Below are positions 40,197-48,723 of a stretch of 64,000 nt of DNA, piece after piece (within the stretch, counting starts at the first letter, position 1; each line of letters starts with the position of its first letter). Below the pieces are notes generated by a model. The model saw only the letters and a program-made list of their open reading frames with translations. It was not told the DNA's origin and ran no database searches. Origin of the DNA: Phytoactinopolyspora halophila (GTDB taxonomy: Bacteria; Actinomycetota; Actinomycetes; Jiangellales; Jiangellaceae). Position numbers and translations under genes: made by a program. The DNA lies in contig NZ_QMIG01000021.1 in NCBI RefSeq assembly GCF_003287285.1, positions 1-64,000 of the forward strand. The letters are read 5' to 3'.

Positions 40197-41180
40197 GTGG
40201 ACCTCGTTCGACACCTCGAGTACTTCATCGCGATCGCTCACGAACGGCACTTCGGGCTTGCCGCACAACGTCTCGGCATCCGCCAGCCACCGCTGTCCCA
40301 AGGGCTCCGACGACTCGAATCAGAACTGGGAGTCCGCCTCTTCGAGCGGGACAGCCAATCGGTCACGGTCACCGATGCCGGCCAGGCACTCCTGCCTGCG
40401 GCACATCGCGTGCTCGACGAGGTCGAACAGCTCCGGTTGCTAGCGCGTCGCCAGGACACGTCGGTGCGCACACGCGTCGTCATCCGGGTGACGCCAGGCA
40501 TGGGCGCGGGCCACTATGCGGCCCTCGTCGCCGCGTGTCACCGTGCCGCACCGGAGGCCGACGTCGACGTCACCGAACAGGCCAGCCCGGTACAGGTCGC
40601 GGAGCTCGCCGACGGCACCGCCGACCTGGGCCTGCTACGCGAACCCGTCGTAGCGCGCACCTTGCATTTCGGCGCCCGAATAGACCTGCCGCTCAACGCC
40701 GTCGTCCCCGGTGACCACCCCGTCGCAGGATCCGTACCCGTTCGGCTCCGTGACCTCGGCGGGAGCGGCCTGCTCGCGCCACCCCGAGAACATGCTCCCG
40801 CGGCACATGACGACCTCGTCGCTACCTGCGAGCGGCACGGGTTCCTGCCGGAAAACGTACGCGAGGTCACCGATGAACGGGCAGCGTGGGGCCTCGTGGC
40901 CTCGGGCGGCTACGTCGGCCTGACGACGGAGCAACCCGGCCGGTACGGCGGAGTCGATGTCGTCCCCATCGAGGGTGACGTGCTGGCCATGGCCGTTCGC
41001 CTGGCCTGGCTCGACGCGCTCAGCCCACCGGCCGAGGCGTTGCCAGCAGCCATTGCAGCGGCGTTGACCAGCCACAACGGTCACGTTCGCTCAGCCGACA
41101 TACATCAGCCCCGTGCCGCCTCCGAACTCCCAGCACACCGCGACGCGCAGCACGTCGTGGACGGCAGGAAGCCGCGATGA
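40197..41180 (+). CDS. LysR-family transcriptional regulator
   Basis: A 327-residue LysR protein. The N-terminal helix-turn-helix is LRHLEYFIAIAHERHFGLAA-type, with QRLGIRQPPLSQGLRRLESELGVRLFER split across it; the effector domain begins near residue 95. GTG at 40197. Its stop overlaps the start of the beta-lactamase-like gene as ATGA, and the PBP gene diverges upstream. This is the topology of ampR-ampC systems, though the LysR subgroup is closer to the general BenM/AlsR type and no inducer can be named. Confidence 0.88.
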   Translation: MDLVRHLEYFIAIAHERHFGLAAQRLGIRQPPLSQGLRRLESELGVRLFERDSQSVTVTDAGQALLPAAHRVLDEVEQLRLLARRQDTSVRTRVVIRVTPGMGAGHYAALVAACHRAAPEADVDVTEQASPVQVAELADGTADLGLLREPVVARTLHFGARIDLPLNAVVPGDHPVAGSVPVRLRDLGGSGLLAPPREHAPAAHDDLVATCERHGFLPENVREVTDERAAWGLVASGGYVGLTTEQPGRYGGVDVVPIEGDVLAMAVRLAWLDALSPPAEALPAAIAAALTSHNGHVRSADIHQPRAASELPAHRDAQHVVDGRKPR

Positions 41181-42064
41181 CCGGGACCACGGCCGACAGG
41201 ATACAGCGCTGTTTCGACGACGCGGGCATACTCGGATCGGTACACGCGATCGCCTTGCACGACCACGGGGAGATCGGTGTGCTCTCCGACGAACCCGCCG
41301 TGCTCGCCTCTGTCTACAAGCTCCCGCTCGCCGTCGCGTATGCGCGCATGGTCGATGCCGGGCGGCTCGATCCGCGCGCCACCGTCATGCTCGACCCGGA
41401 GACTCGCACGCACGGCGCCACCGGCTTTGCAGCCATGACCGACCCGGTCACGGTCACGTGGCGAGACGCCGTTCGGTCGATGATGGCCGTCAGCGACAAT
41501 GCCGCCGCCGACGCTCTGCTGGACGTCGTCGGTATCACACGGCTGGCTGATGTGCTCGATGATCTGGGCCTGGCCTCCACCCGCATCACCGGAGGCATCC
41601 GGGATCTCTACGCGTCCCTCGTCGACGACTGCGGCAGCACCTCTCTGGCAGACGCGATCACCCACGTGCGAGACCTGGACTCGCTGGCCGACCTCGCCAC
41701 GTTCGATCCTGCCAATCCGCACAACAGCATCGGCACGTGTCGCGACATGACCCGCTTGCTGAGCTCCCTGTGGACCGATCGTGCCGCATCTCCGGAGCAG
41801 TGCGAGTTCCTCCGCACGATCATGGCCCAGCAAGTCTGGACGCAGCGGATATCCGCCGGCTTCCCGTTCGACGACGTCATCGTCGCAGGCAAGACCGGGA
41901 CCTTTGTCGGCTTGCGACATGAAGCCGGTGTCGTTGAATACCCGAACGGCGAGGCCTACGCCGTTGCCGTGTTCACGACGTCCACCCGTGCACGCCTGAT
42001 CCTCCCCGCCGCCGAGACCGCGATCGCTCAGGCAGCCAAACTGGCGGTCGCTCACCTCAGATGA
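41177..42064 (+). CDS. Class A beta-lactamase-like protein
   Basis: A 295-residue penicillin-recognizing enzyme with SVYK near residue 45, SDN near residue 101 and GKTGTF near residue 235. It has no signal peptide, unlike secreted beta-lactamases. A clear catalytic Glu166 equivalent was not identified. It is translationally coupled to the LysR gene (four-base overlap). Function may be beta-lactam hydrolysis or cytosolic peptide/ester hydrolysis. Confidence 0.85.
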   Translation: MTGTTADRIQRCFDDAGILGSVHAIALHDHGEIGVLSDEPAVLASVYKLPLAVAYARMVDAGRLDPRATVMLDPETRTHGATGFAAMTDPVTVTWRDAVRSMMAVSDNAAADALLDVVGITRLADVLDDLGLASTRITGGIRDLYASLVDDCGSTSLADAITHVRDLDSLADLATFDPANPHNSIGTCRDMTRLLSSLWTDRAASPEQCEFLRTIMAQQVWTQRISAGFPFDDVIVAGKTGTFVGLRHEAGVVEYPNGEAYAVAVFTTSTRARLILPAAETAIAQAAKLAVAHLR

Positions 42065-42250
42065 CTCCGTGGTGCCGCTATGGCTGGCCACGGACTTGCC
42101 CGCTGCCGTTCGATACCCAAGGATGCGAAAACCGCCCCTGGATCGGGGTATCTTTCGACTATCTGGGGCGGCGAATGCCGTAGGGTACGGAGCTCGGCGC
42201 GCCCCGTCACGACAGCCGTCGAACTTGACGGACGCCCGAAAGGCATTCCC

Positions 42251-43213
42251 ATGCGCTTGTACTCCCGTGCTCTTCCGACCCGGATCGTCGCCGCTCTGTC
42301 CGGCTGCGCTATCGCCGGCGTGGCCCTCGTGTCCTGTGCCGACGACACCAACGACACCGGCGACACCGACATGGCCGATACGAGCGGCGAGACCGGCGGC
42401 GATGCCGACGAGCACACGCACGACGACGACGGCGAGCACGCGCACGACGATGATCACGCCGACGACCATGGAGGCGACGACTTCGGCCACGTCCACGGGC
42501 TCGGTGTCGACGGCGACACGCTCTACATCGCCACCCACCATGGGCTGTTCACCTGGGCGGACGGCGAGCTCACCAGGAGCAGCGAGGACGATCACGATTT
42601 CATGGGTTTCACCATGGTCGACGACACCACGTTCCTGGCCAGCGGGCATCCCAACAGCCGGGATGATCTGCCTGCGAACCTCGGCCTGCTCGAAAGCACC
42701 GACAACGGGCAGACGTGGGAGACGCTGTCCCTGTCCGGCGAGGTCGACTTCCACGCTCTCGATGCCAAGCATGACGTCATCTTCGGTTTCGACAGCGGCA
42801 CCGCACAGCTCATGAGGAGTGACGACGGGGAGAACTGGGATTCACTCGGGCAGGTTCCGATGGCGGACTTGACGATCAGCCCCGACGAGCCCGACACCGT
42901 GCTCGTCACGACGGAGGACGGGCCACGTCGCAGCACGGATGCGGGCCAGAGCTTCGAACTCGTCGCTGACGGCGCGCACGTTCTGCTGCTGATCGACTGG
43001 CCACGTCCGGACGAACTGTACGGTGTCGGACCCCAAGGCGTGGTGCATCACAGCGCCGACGGCGGCGATTCGTGGGAGGAACGCGCCGACCTCGGTGAGC
43101 GTCCGCAAGCGATGACCGTTGCCCCGGATGGCTCGATTTATGTCGCTCTCCAGCGGTCGATCGTCGTCTCCGACGACGGCGGGGAGAGCTTCTCCGATGT
43201 CTACACCTGGTGA
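42251..43213 (+). CDS. His/Asp-rich lipoprotein with BNR-type beta-propeller repeats (F510_1955-like)
   Basis: A 320-residue exported protein. A lipobox (AIAGVALVSC) near residue 29 is followed by a very acidic, histidine-rich stretch containing HTHDDDGEHAHDDDHADDHG, then GHVHGLGVDGDTLYIATHHG and repeated Asp-box-like units (SADGGDSWEE, STDAGQSFEL, SDDGGESFSD). The repeats suggest a beta-propeller on the cell surface; the His/Asp run could bind zinc or copper. Enzyme activity is unproven. ATG at 42251 has GAAAGG eight bases upstream. Confidence 0.8.
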   Translation: MRLYSRALPTRIVAALSGCAIAGVALVSCADDTNDTGDTDMADTSGETGGDADEHTHDDDGEHAHDDDHADDHGGDDFGHVHGLGVDGDTLYIATHHGLFTWADGELTRSSEDDHDFMGFTMVDDTTFLASGHPNSRDDLPANLGLLESTDNGQTWETLSLSGEVDFHALDAKHDVIFGFDSGTAQLMRSDDGENWDSLGQVPMADLTISPDEPDTVLVTTEDGPRRSTDAGQSFELVADGAHVLLLIDWPRPDELYGVGPQGVVHHSADGGDSWEERADLGERPQAMTVAPDGSIYVALQRSIVVSDDGGESFSDVYTW

Positions 43214-43291
43214 CCAACCATCCGGGGTGACCTCTCGCCCGGCCTCGCCCGTACGCGGTATCAGGATTTCGTAACCTCCGCGACAGGACTC

Positions 43292-43330
43292 TTTATCGCG
43301 CCCTTCGAAGCGCGTATGTTAGCGCTAACA
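43292..43330 (+). promoter_or_regulatory. Promoter with LacI-family operator of the galM/ABC operon
   Basis: TGTTAGCGCTAACA (43317-43330) is a perfect 14-base palindrome with the central CG typical of LacI/GalR-family operators. It overlaps TATGTT (43315-43320), a -10 candidate with TTTATC (43292-43297) 17 bases upstream. Repression until a sugar ligand releases the regulator is expected. No LacI-family gene is in the window, so the regulator is encoded elsewhere. Confidence 0.7.
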
Positions 43331-43388
43331 CATTGCCGACATATCGAACGCCACGGCCGCACACCGTCGATGGAGAGGAGCGGTGGAC

Positions 43389-44651
43389 ATGTTCGAGGAT
43401 CGCAAAGGAGGCACGGGGGACCGGATCGCGAGCCGCACGGGCGCCGCGATTCGCACGGGAGCGGCCGCTGCCATGGTGGTGGCCGCGGGATTGATCGCCG
43501 CACCGTCATCCGGAGCAGAACAGCCCGGCGAGCACGGCCACGACCGTGGGCACGGATGGGGCAAACCGCCCGCACCAACGATAGAGCGCGACGTATTCGG
43601 AACCCTGGAGGACGGTACCGAGGTCGAGATCTACACGCTGACCAATTCCCTCGGCATGGAGGTCACGGTCCTGACCTACGGCGGGATCCTGCAATCGATC
43701 AACGTCCCGGATCGCTGGGGCAACCTCGACAACGTGACCCTGGGGTTCGACAATCTCGACGACTACGTCGAGAACAACGATCCCTACTTCGGTGCCATCA
43801 CCGGTCGCTACGCGAACCGGATCGCGGATGGGACGTTCACGCTGGACGGCGTCGAGTACGAGCTTGCCGTCAACGACCCGCCGAACCACCTGCACGGAGG
43901 CGAGGTGGGCTTCGACAAGCGGATCTGGGAGCCGACTGACACGTTCGAAGAACGCGATCGCGCAGGTATCGCGCTGTCGTATACGAGCCCGCACGGCGAA
44001 GAAGGCTACCCCGGCGAGCTCGACACGACGGTCACCTACACGCTGACCAACCAGAACGAGATCCAGATCGACTACCACGCGACGACCGACGCACCGACCG
44101 TGGCCAACCTGACCAATCACGCCTACTTCAACCTGGCGGGCGAGGGCAGCGGCAGCATCGAGGGGCACCGGCTGAAGCTGAACGCCAGCCACTACACGCC
44201 CGTCAGCGAGACGCTGATCCCCACCGGGGAGATCGCGCCGGTGGCCGGCACCCCGCTGGATTTCCGCACCCCCACGGCCATCGGTGACCGGATCCGGGAC
44301 GATCATCAACAGCTGCGATACGGGCTCGGCTACGACCACAACTTCGTGCTCGACCGGAACGGCGACGGCCTGGAGCTGGCGGCACGGCTGCACGACCCGC
44401 GAAGCGGGCGGACCCTGTCGGTCCACACCACCGAACCCGGCATTCAGTTCTACTCGGGGAACTTCCTGGACGGCACGCTGGTCGGCACCGGCGGCAAGAG
44501 CTACCGGCAGGGCGACGGCCTGGCGCTGGAGACGCAACACTTCCCCGACTCGCCCAACCAGGACGAGTTCCCCTCGACCGTCCTCAGGCCCGGCGAGGTC
44601 TACGAGACCACCACGATCTACCAGTTCTCGCCCCGCAAACGCGGGCGCTGA
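43389..44651 (+). CDS. galM: Secreted aldose 1-epimerase (galactose mutarotase family)
   Basis: Interconverts alpha and beta anomers of a sugar. The 420-residue protein has an N-terminal export signal (TGAAAAMVVAAGLIAAPSSG) and the GalM motifs GAITGRYANRI, NHLHGG, the catalytic histidine in LTNHAYFNLAG, and the catalytic glutamate in LETQHFPDSPNQ. ATG at 43389 is eight bases after GAGGAG; a GTG at 43383 is too close to it. A secreted mutarotase ahead of a sugar ABC transporter suggests the anomer is fixed before uptake. Confidence 0.92.
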   Translation: MFEDRKGGTGDRIASRTGAAIRTGAAAAMVVAAGLIAAPSSGAEQPGEHGHDRGHGWGKPPAPTIERDVFGTLEDGTEVEIYTLTNSLGMEVTVLTYGGILQSINVPDRWGNLDNVTLGFDNLDDYVENNDPYFGAITGRYANRIADGTFTLDGVEYELAVNDPPNHLHGGEVGFDKRIWEPTDTFEERDRAGIALSYTSPHGEEGYPGELDTTVTYTLTNQNEIQIDYHATTDAPTVANLTNHAYFNLAGEGSGSIEGHRLKLNASHYTPVSETLIPTGEIAPVAGTPLDFRTPTAIGDRIRDDHQQLRYGLGYDHNFVLDRNGDGLELAARLHDPRSGRTLSVHTTEPGIQFYSGNFLDGTLVGTGGKSYRQGDGLALETQHFPDSPNQDEFPSTVLRPGEVYETTTIYQFSPRKRGR

Positions 44652-44692
44652 CGCCGGCGGCGGGGATAACCGCTGGTCCGTGAAAGGAGCCG

Positions 44693-45835
44693 ATGATGAC
44701 GATACGAATGCAGGCCGGACGGCGACCGGGGGCACGCCGTGGTGTGCGATCCGGGCTGGCCGTCTCCGCGGTGATCGCGCTGGTGGCGGCCTGTACGCCA
44801 GCCGACGAAACCGACGACACCCCAGACGGGGATGGTGAAGCCGCGGCCGACCAGGACGGTGAGGACGGTGAGGACGCGGCCGACCAGGACGGTGAGGACG
44901 GCGACGGCCCACCGATGGGTCAGGGCTGGTGCTCCGACGTCAGCATCGCCGCGTTTCCCGGAGGGGGCCAGGGCACGCCGTTCACCAACAACGTCCACAA
45001 CGGCTACATGGCTGCCGCCGAGGACCTGGGGGCGGACGTGACCTACTTCTTCTCCGAATGGAGCGAGGAGCAGATGGTCCAGCAGTTCCGGGAGGCCATG
45101 GCCCTGGACCCCGACGGTATGGCGGTCATGGGCCACCCGGGCGAGGAGGCCATGGGGCCGCTCATCGACGAGGCCTACGAGCAGGGCATCCAGGTCACGG
45201 TCGTCAATGTCGAATTGCCCGAGTCCCAGGAGGAGTACGGGCCGCAGGGCACCGGATACGTCGGCGCGTCAAACTACGACGCGGGCCGGCGCCTCGCCGA
45301 AGAGGCCGTCGAACGTGCGGAAGCCGAGTCCGGAGACGAAGCCTTCGTGTGGGGGCTGCTCTCCCAGGAAGGCCGGGGCGAGCGGACCGAGGGCGTCGTC
45401 GACGGCTTCGAGGACGCCGGGCTGGAGGTCGTGTACCAGGAAATCGACCAGGCCACCAACGCCGACGCGCCGGCCGGAACGCCGACGTTCACCGGTGTGA
45501 TGGCGTCGAACCCGGACATCTCCATCGTGGTGACCGACCACGGTGACCTGACCGCCACGGCCCAGACCTATATGGAAGCGGCGGATCTGGACCAAGACGA
45601 TGTGTACTTCGCCGGATTCGATCTGAACCCGGCCTCGGTCGATGCGATCCAGAGCGGCTATCTCGACCTGCTGATCGACCAGCAGCCCTTCCTGCAGGGC
45701 TACCTGCCGATCCTGCAGATCTGCCTGACCCAGACATACGGATTCTCCGGCCTGTTCGTCGATACGGCGGGCTCGTTCATCGACGCGGACAACGTCGATG
45801 CCATCGAAGATCTGGCGATGCAGGACATCCGATAG
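44693..45835 (+). CDS. Sugar ABC transporter substrate-binding lipoprotein
   Basis: A 380-residue periplasmic-binding-protein-1-type (ribose/xylose-like) lipoprotein. The lipobox is ALVAAC near residue 33, then an acidic linker containing two copies of AADQDGEDG, then the binding domain (FTNNVHNGYMAAAEDLGADV, MGHPGEEAMGPLIDEAYEQG). ATG at 44693 has AAAGGAG upstream. The linker is coded by a 26-base repeat at 44843-44868 and 44876-44901. It serves the ATPase and permease that follow; the sugar is unknown, galactose or xylose being reasonable guesses. Confidence 0.9.
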   Translation: MMTIRMQAGRRPGARRGVRSGLAVSAVIALVAACTPADETDDTPDGDGEAAADQDGEDGEDAADQDGEDGDGPPMGQGWCSDVSIAAFPGGGQGTPFTNNVHNGYMAAAEDLGADVTYFFSEWSEEQMVQQFREAMALDPDGMAVMGHPGEEAMGPLIDEAYEQGIQVTVVNVELPESQEEYGPQGTGYVGASNYDAGRRLAEEAVERAEAESGDEAFVWGLLSQEGRGERTEGVVDGFEDAGLEVVYQEIDQATNADAPAGTPTFTGVMASNPDISIVVTDHGDLTATAQTYMEAADLDQDDVYFAGFDLNPASVDAIQSGYLDLLIDQQPFLQGYLPILQICLTQTYGFSGLFVDTAGSFIDADNVDAIEDLAMQDIR

Positions 45836-45857
45836 CGCGCAGGACGGGAGGTGCTGA

Positions 45858-46631
45858 ATGGACGAGACCGCGCCGGTGGTGATGGAGCTGCACAACGTCT
45901 CGAAGACGTTCGGCGAGGTCCAGGCACTGCGCGACGTGAACTTTCACGTGCGGCAGGGCGAGATCGTCGGCTTGCTCGGCGACAACGGATCCGGCAAATC
46001 GACCATGGTCAAGATGATGATGGGATATCACCAGCCAGATCCCGGTGGTGAGGTCCGGTTCGACGATGAGCCGGTGCGGGGCTGGTCCGTGGCCAAGGCT
46101 CGATCGCTGGGAATCGAGACGGTGTACCAGGAACGCGCGCTGGCCGATCTGCAGTCGGTGTGGCGGAACATGTTCATGGGCCGGGAGCCGGTCAACCGGT
46201 TCGGCCTGCTCGACACCCGCCGGATGCGTCGCGAAGCGGCAGCCCTCATGAAAGGGCACATGGGATTCACCTCCGGCGCGGTCCACCCGGACAACGTCGT
46301 ACAGACGATGTCCGGAGGCGAGAAGCAGGGCGTGGCGATTACCCGGGCGCTGCACTTTCACGCCCGGCTGGTCCTGCTGGACGAGCCGACGATGGGCCTG
46401 TCGCTGTCCGAGACGCAGAAGACGCTGGACTTCGTCCGGTCCATCAAGGAGGCCGGGCACTCGGCCGTACTGATCGATCACAACATCAACCACGTCTACC
46501 CGGTGGTCGACCGGCTGGTCGTGCTCGATCGGGGCAGCATCGCGGGCGAGTTCTCACCGTCGGAGATCACTCTCGATGAGCTGACGGATCGCCTGCGCAC
46601 CGTCGCGCGGACCGGACAGATGGAGGAGTGA
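45858..46631 (+). CDS. Sugar ABC transporter ATP-binding protein
   Basis: A 257-residue ABC ATPase with one nucleotide-binding domain: Walker A GDNGSGKS near residue 42, signature MSGGEKQG near residue 150, Walker B LVLLDEPT near residue 171. Ribose-type systems often have a fused double ATPase (RbsA-like), whereas this has a single domain and probably works as a homodimer. It starts 22 bases after the binding-protein gene and ends 1 base before the permease. Confidence 0.92.
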   Translation: MDETAPVVMELHNVSKTFGEVQALRDVNFHVRQGEIVGLLGDNGSGKSTMVKMMMGYHQPDPGGEVRFDDEPVRGWSVAKARSLGIETVYQERALADLQSVWRNMFMGREPVNRFGLLDTRRMRREAAALMKGHMGFTSGAVHPDNVVQTMSGGEKQGVAITRALHFHARLVLLDEPTMGLSLSETQKTLDFVRSIKEAGHSAVLIDHNINHVYPVVDRLVVLDRGSIAGEFSPSEITLDELTDRLRTVARTGQMEE

Positions 46632-46632
46632 C

Positions 46633-47658
46633 ATGGCGAAGACCGATATCCCGCCGTCGGTGGACGAACATCCCGCCGTCGACGCAGTACCCCGCATCAG
46701 CGCCCGGCTGTTCTTGCGTCGCCATGCGCTGACGACGGGCACGGTCGTCATCGCCATCCTGATGTGGACCATCTTCGTCACGGCAGCACCGGACGTGTTC
46801 CTCAGTTCGTCGATCTACAACGCCTTCGCCACCACGACACCGCTGTGGGGCATGATGGCGCTGGCGTTGACCTTCGTCGTGATCACCAGGGAGATGGACC
46901 TGTCGTTCGTCTCGGTGATGGCGCTGGGCATGGTCGGGTTCACCCGCGTGTTCGACTGGACCGGGAATGTCTTTCTCGCGATCCTGGCGTGCCTGATAGT
47001 CGGGCTGGCCTGCGGATGCTTCAACGGGTTCCTCGTGGCGATCCTCGGAATACCGTCCCTGGTCATCACCCTCGGGACGATGTTCTTCTTCCGCGGCATC
47101 GAGATGGTCCTGCTGGACGGCAGTGGCGTCGCGCTCACCGGCGACGAGTTCACCGGGCTGCGCAACGCCCTGAACGGGCAGACGGCCGGCATACCCAACG
47201 AGATGGTGTGGATGGTGGTGATCGGCGTCGTGCTGTGGCTGGTCCTCAACCGCACCCGGTTCGGCGCCCATCTGTTCGTCGTCGGCGACAACGCCGACAG
47301 TGCCCGGATGATGGGGGTGCGAGTGGCGCGGGTGAAGATCGCCGCGTTCGGCACCCTGGGCGTGGTCGCGGCGTTCAGCGGCCTGGTGGCCAGCATGCAG
47401 TCGTCCTACCTCTGGCCCACGCTTGGCGAGGGGTCGCTGCTGCTACCCATCGCCGCCGTGTTCCTCGGCGGCACCTCGGTGTTCGGCGGAATCGGCACCG
47501 TCTTCGGGTCGTTCCTCGGAGCGCTCATGGTGGGCTCGATCCAGGCCGGTGTCATCAGCGCCGGCATGGACGGCTTCTACACGCAGCTCTTCTTCGGCAT
47601 GGTGATCATCATCTCTCTGGTGCTGCAAACCTTGATCAGCCGGCGAATGCGACATTGA
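46633..47658 (+). CDS. Sugar ABC transporter permease (RbsC-like)
   Basis: A 341-residue membrane protein of the BPD_transp_2 group with about ten helices. Conserved parts include LALTFVVITREMDLSFVS, FNGFLVAILGIPSLVITLGT, and VFLGGTSVFGGIGTVFGSFLG. Acts as the channel of the transporter formed with the two preceding genes. Its stop is followed after 25 bases by a strong family A palindrome that could terminate the operon. Confidence 0.93.
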   Translation: MAKTDIPPSVDEHPAVDAVPRISARLFLRRHALTTGTVVIAILMWTIFVTAAPDVFLSSSIYNAFATTTPLWGMMALALTFVVITREMDLSFVSVMALGMVGFTRVFDWTGNVFLAILACLIVGLACGCFNGFLVAILGIPSLVITLGTMFFFRGIEMVLLDGSGVALTGDEFTGLRNALNGQTAGIPNEMVWMVVIGVVLWLVLNRTRFGAHLFVVGDNADSARMMGVRVARVKIAAFGTLGVVAAFSGLVASMQSSYLWPTLGEGSLLLPIAAVFLGGTSVFGGIGTVFGSFLGALMVGSIQAGVISAGMDGFYTQLFFGMVIIISLVLQTLISRRMRH

Positions 47659-47683
47659 CGCGACGACGTTGCCTCCCCCTCTC

Positions 47684-47740
47684 CCGCTGATCATGAACAC
47701 TAAGCGACCACATAGGTCGCTTAGTGTTCATGATCAGCGG
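47684..47740. repeat. Palindromic element, family A copy 3
   Basis: Two 26-base arms (47684-47709 and 47715-47740) are perfect inverted repeats around the five-base loop ACATA. The arm contains TGATCATGAACACTA shared with the copies at 5650 and 32828. It lies between the convergent ABC permease and Mut7-C genes, consistent with a bidirectional terminator; no T-run follows. Confidence 0.9.
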
Positions 47741-47780
47741 AGGGGCGGGCGGTCTGCACGCACCACCGGAACCGGCGACG

Positions 47781-48524
47781 TCAGCCGCGCATCATCGAGA
47801 CCAGCTTCTCAAGAGCCGACGCGTGCGAACCTCGCCAGTAGAGCTGGTGGCATCCAGCACAGCGCACGATCGTGTCCCGCTCCACGCGGGTCGCCGGTGG
47901 CAGCCGATGCAGGACGTCATCCTTGTCCACGTGCTCCAGCACACCGTTGCACCGGGCACATCTGGTGAACGGGGCGAGACGATCGGCGAGATCGAAGCGC
48001 CGGGCCACCTCGACGGCCTGGTCCGGCGGGTGCATGGACCGGACGAGGTAGCCGTGGACCACGCGGCGGCGCATGAGCAGCCTCCGGTCGCGGGTCAGCA
48101 GCCATCGCCGTTCTGCCGCCGATGTCGCCGCCAGGGCGTGGTCGCTGGCGTCCGTACTGTACGTCGCGTCGAAGCCAGCCAGGCGTAACAGCCCGGCCAG
48201 GCGGCCCAGGTGAACGTCGAGCACGAAGCGTGGCTGCGCGGGCGGTTCGGGCCGGACACGCGTGGCGGACGCGACGTCGATGGCGTGAAACCGCGGGTAC
48301 ACGGCGACACGCTGGCCAGGGGACAGCAGGTAGTCGAACCCGACGCTCGTGGAGTCCACCACCAGGAGGTCCACCTCGGTGTGCGGGACACCACAGGATT
48401 CGATCGCGTCCTTGACCGACCTCGGCTCGCCCACCGGAACGGACACCAGCCCGGCACCGCCGCGACGCGCTGCAATCTCCGCCAGGTCGCCATAGAACCG
48501 GATGTCCACGCTCGTGACATCCAT
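47781..48524 (-). CDS. Mut7-C RNase domain protein with ubiquitin-like N-terminal domain
   Basis: A 247-residue protein. The first part (about 1-85) fits the Mut7-C ubiquitin/ThiS-like domain (IRFYGDLAEIAAR, LLSPGQRVAVYPRF). The second is a PIN-like Mut7-C domain (FVLDVHLGRLAGLLRLAGFD, WLLTRDRRLL) with a C-terminal zinc ribbon (CARCNGVLE and CAGCHQLYWRGSH). Such proteins are predicted RNA nucleases, perhaps linked to small-modifier chemistry; no substrate is known. The start is ATG 48524 or GTG 48530. Confidence 0.88.
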   Translation of the reverse strand: MDVTSVDIRFYGDLAEIAARRGGAGLVSVPVGEPRSVKDAIESCGVPHTEVDLLVVDSTSVGFDYLLSPGQRVAVYPRFHAIDVASATRVRPEPPAQPRFVLDVHLGRLAGLLRLAGFDATYSTDASDHALAATSAAERRWLLTRDRRLLMRRRVVHGYLVRSMHPPDQAVEVARRFDLADRLAPFTRCARCNGVLEHVDKDDVLHRLPPATRVERDTIVRCAGCHQLYWRGSHASALEKLVSMMRG

Positions 48525-48591
48525 ATGCACACCGTACGCACTGACAAGGCGGCTGCGCGAGGGGCAGCCGGGGTCGCCACAAGCTCACTTG

Positions 48592-48649
48592 TTGGGTCTG
48601 TGGAACGTCCAGAGCCCTCGATGTGCGACTGGACGTTCCACAGACCCAA
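48592..48649. repeat. Perfect 21-base inverted repeat in the osmolyte operon promoter region
   Basis: Arms at 48592-48612 and 48629-48649 (TTGGGTCTGTGGAACGTCCA plus G, and its complement) are perfect, with a 16-base loop. They lie between the divergent Mut7-C and amidotransferase genes, 36 bases before a possible -35. Unlike family A it is not at gene ends, so an operator, RNA structure or mobile palindrome is more likely than a terminator. Confidence 0.85.
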
Positions 48650-48684
48650 GAAGTCACCGCTCCAGCTGCCGCGGACCTCACAAC

Positions 48685-48715
48685 TTGCCGCCGTGGTGTC
48701 TACGACGTGTAGGCT
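48685..48715 (+). promoter_or_regulatory. Candidate promoter of the osmolyte operon
   Basis: TTGCCG (48685-48690) and TAGGCT (48710-48715) are 19 bases apart. The ATG follows the -10 by nine bases, so the transcript would have almost no leader, matching the lack of a ribosome site. Confidence 0.4.
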
Positions 48716-48723
48716 CGAATTAC

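Noticed and set aside
38144-40714. An 856-codon open frame on the plus strand
   Set aside because: It is antisense to the penicillin-binding protein gene, has Arg/Gly/Pro-rich composition and no recognisable domain; long antisense frames are expected at this GC content.
41177-42064. Calling this gene a secreted resistance beta-lactamase
   Set aside because: All three motifs are present, but there is no signal peptide and no confirmed Glu166 equivalent, so only beta-lactamase-like is supported.
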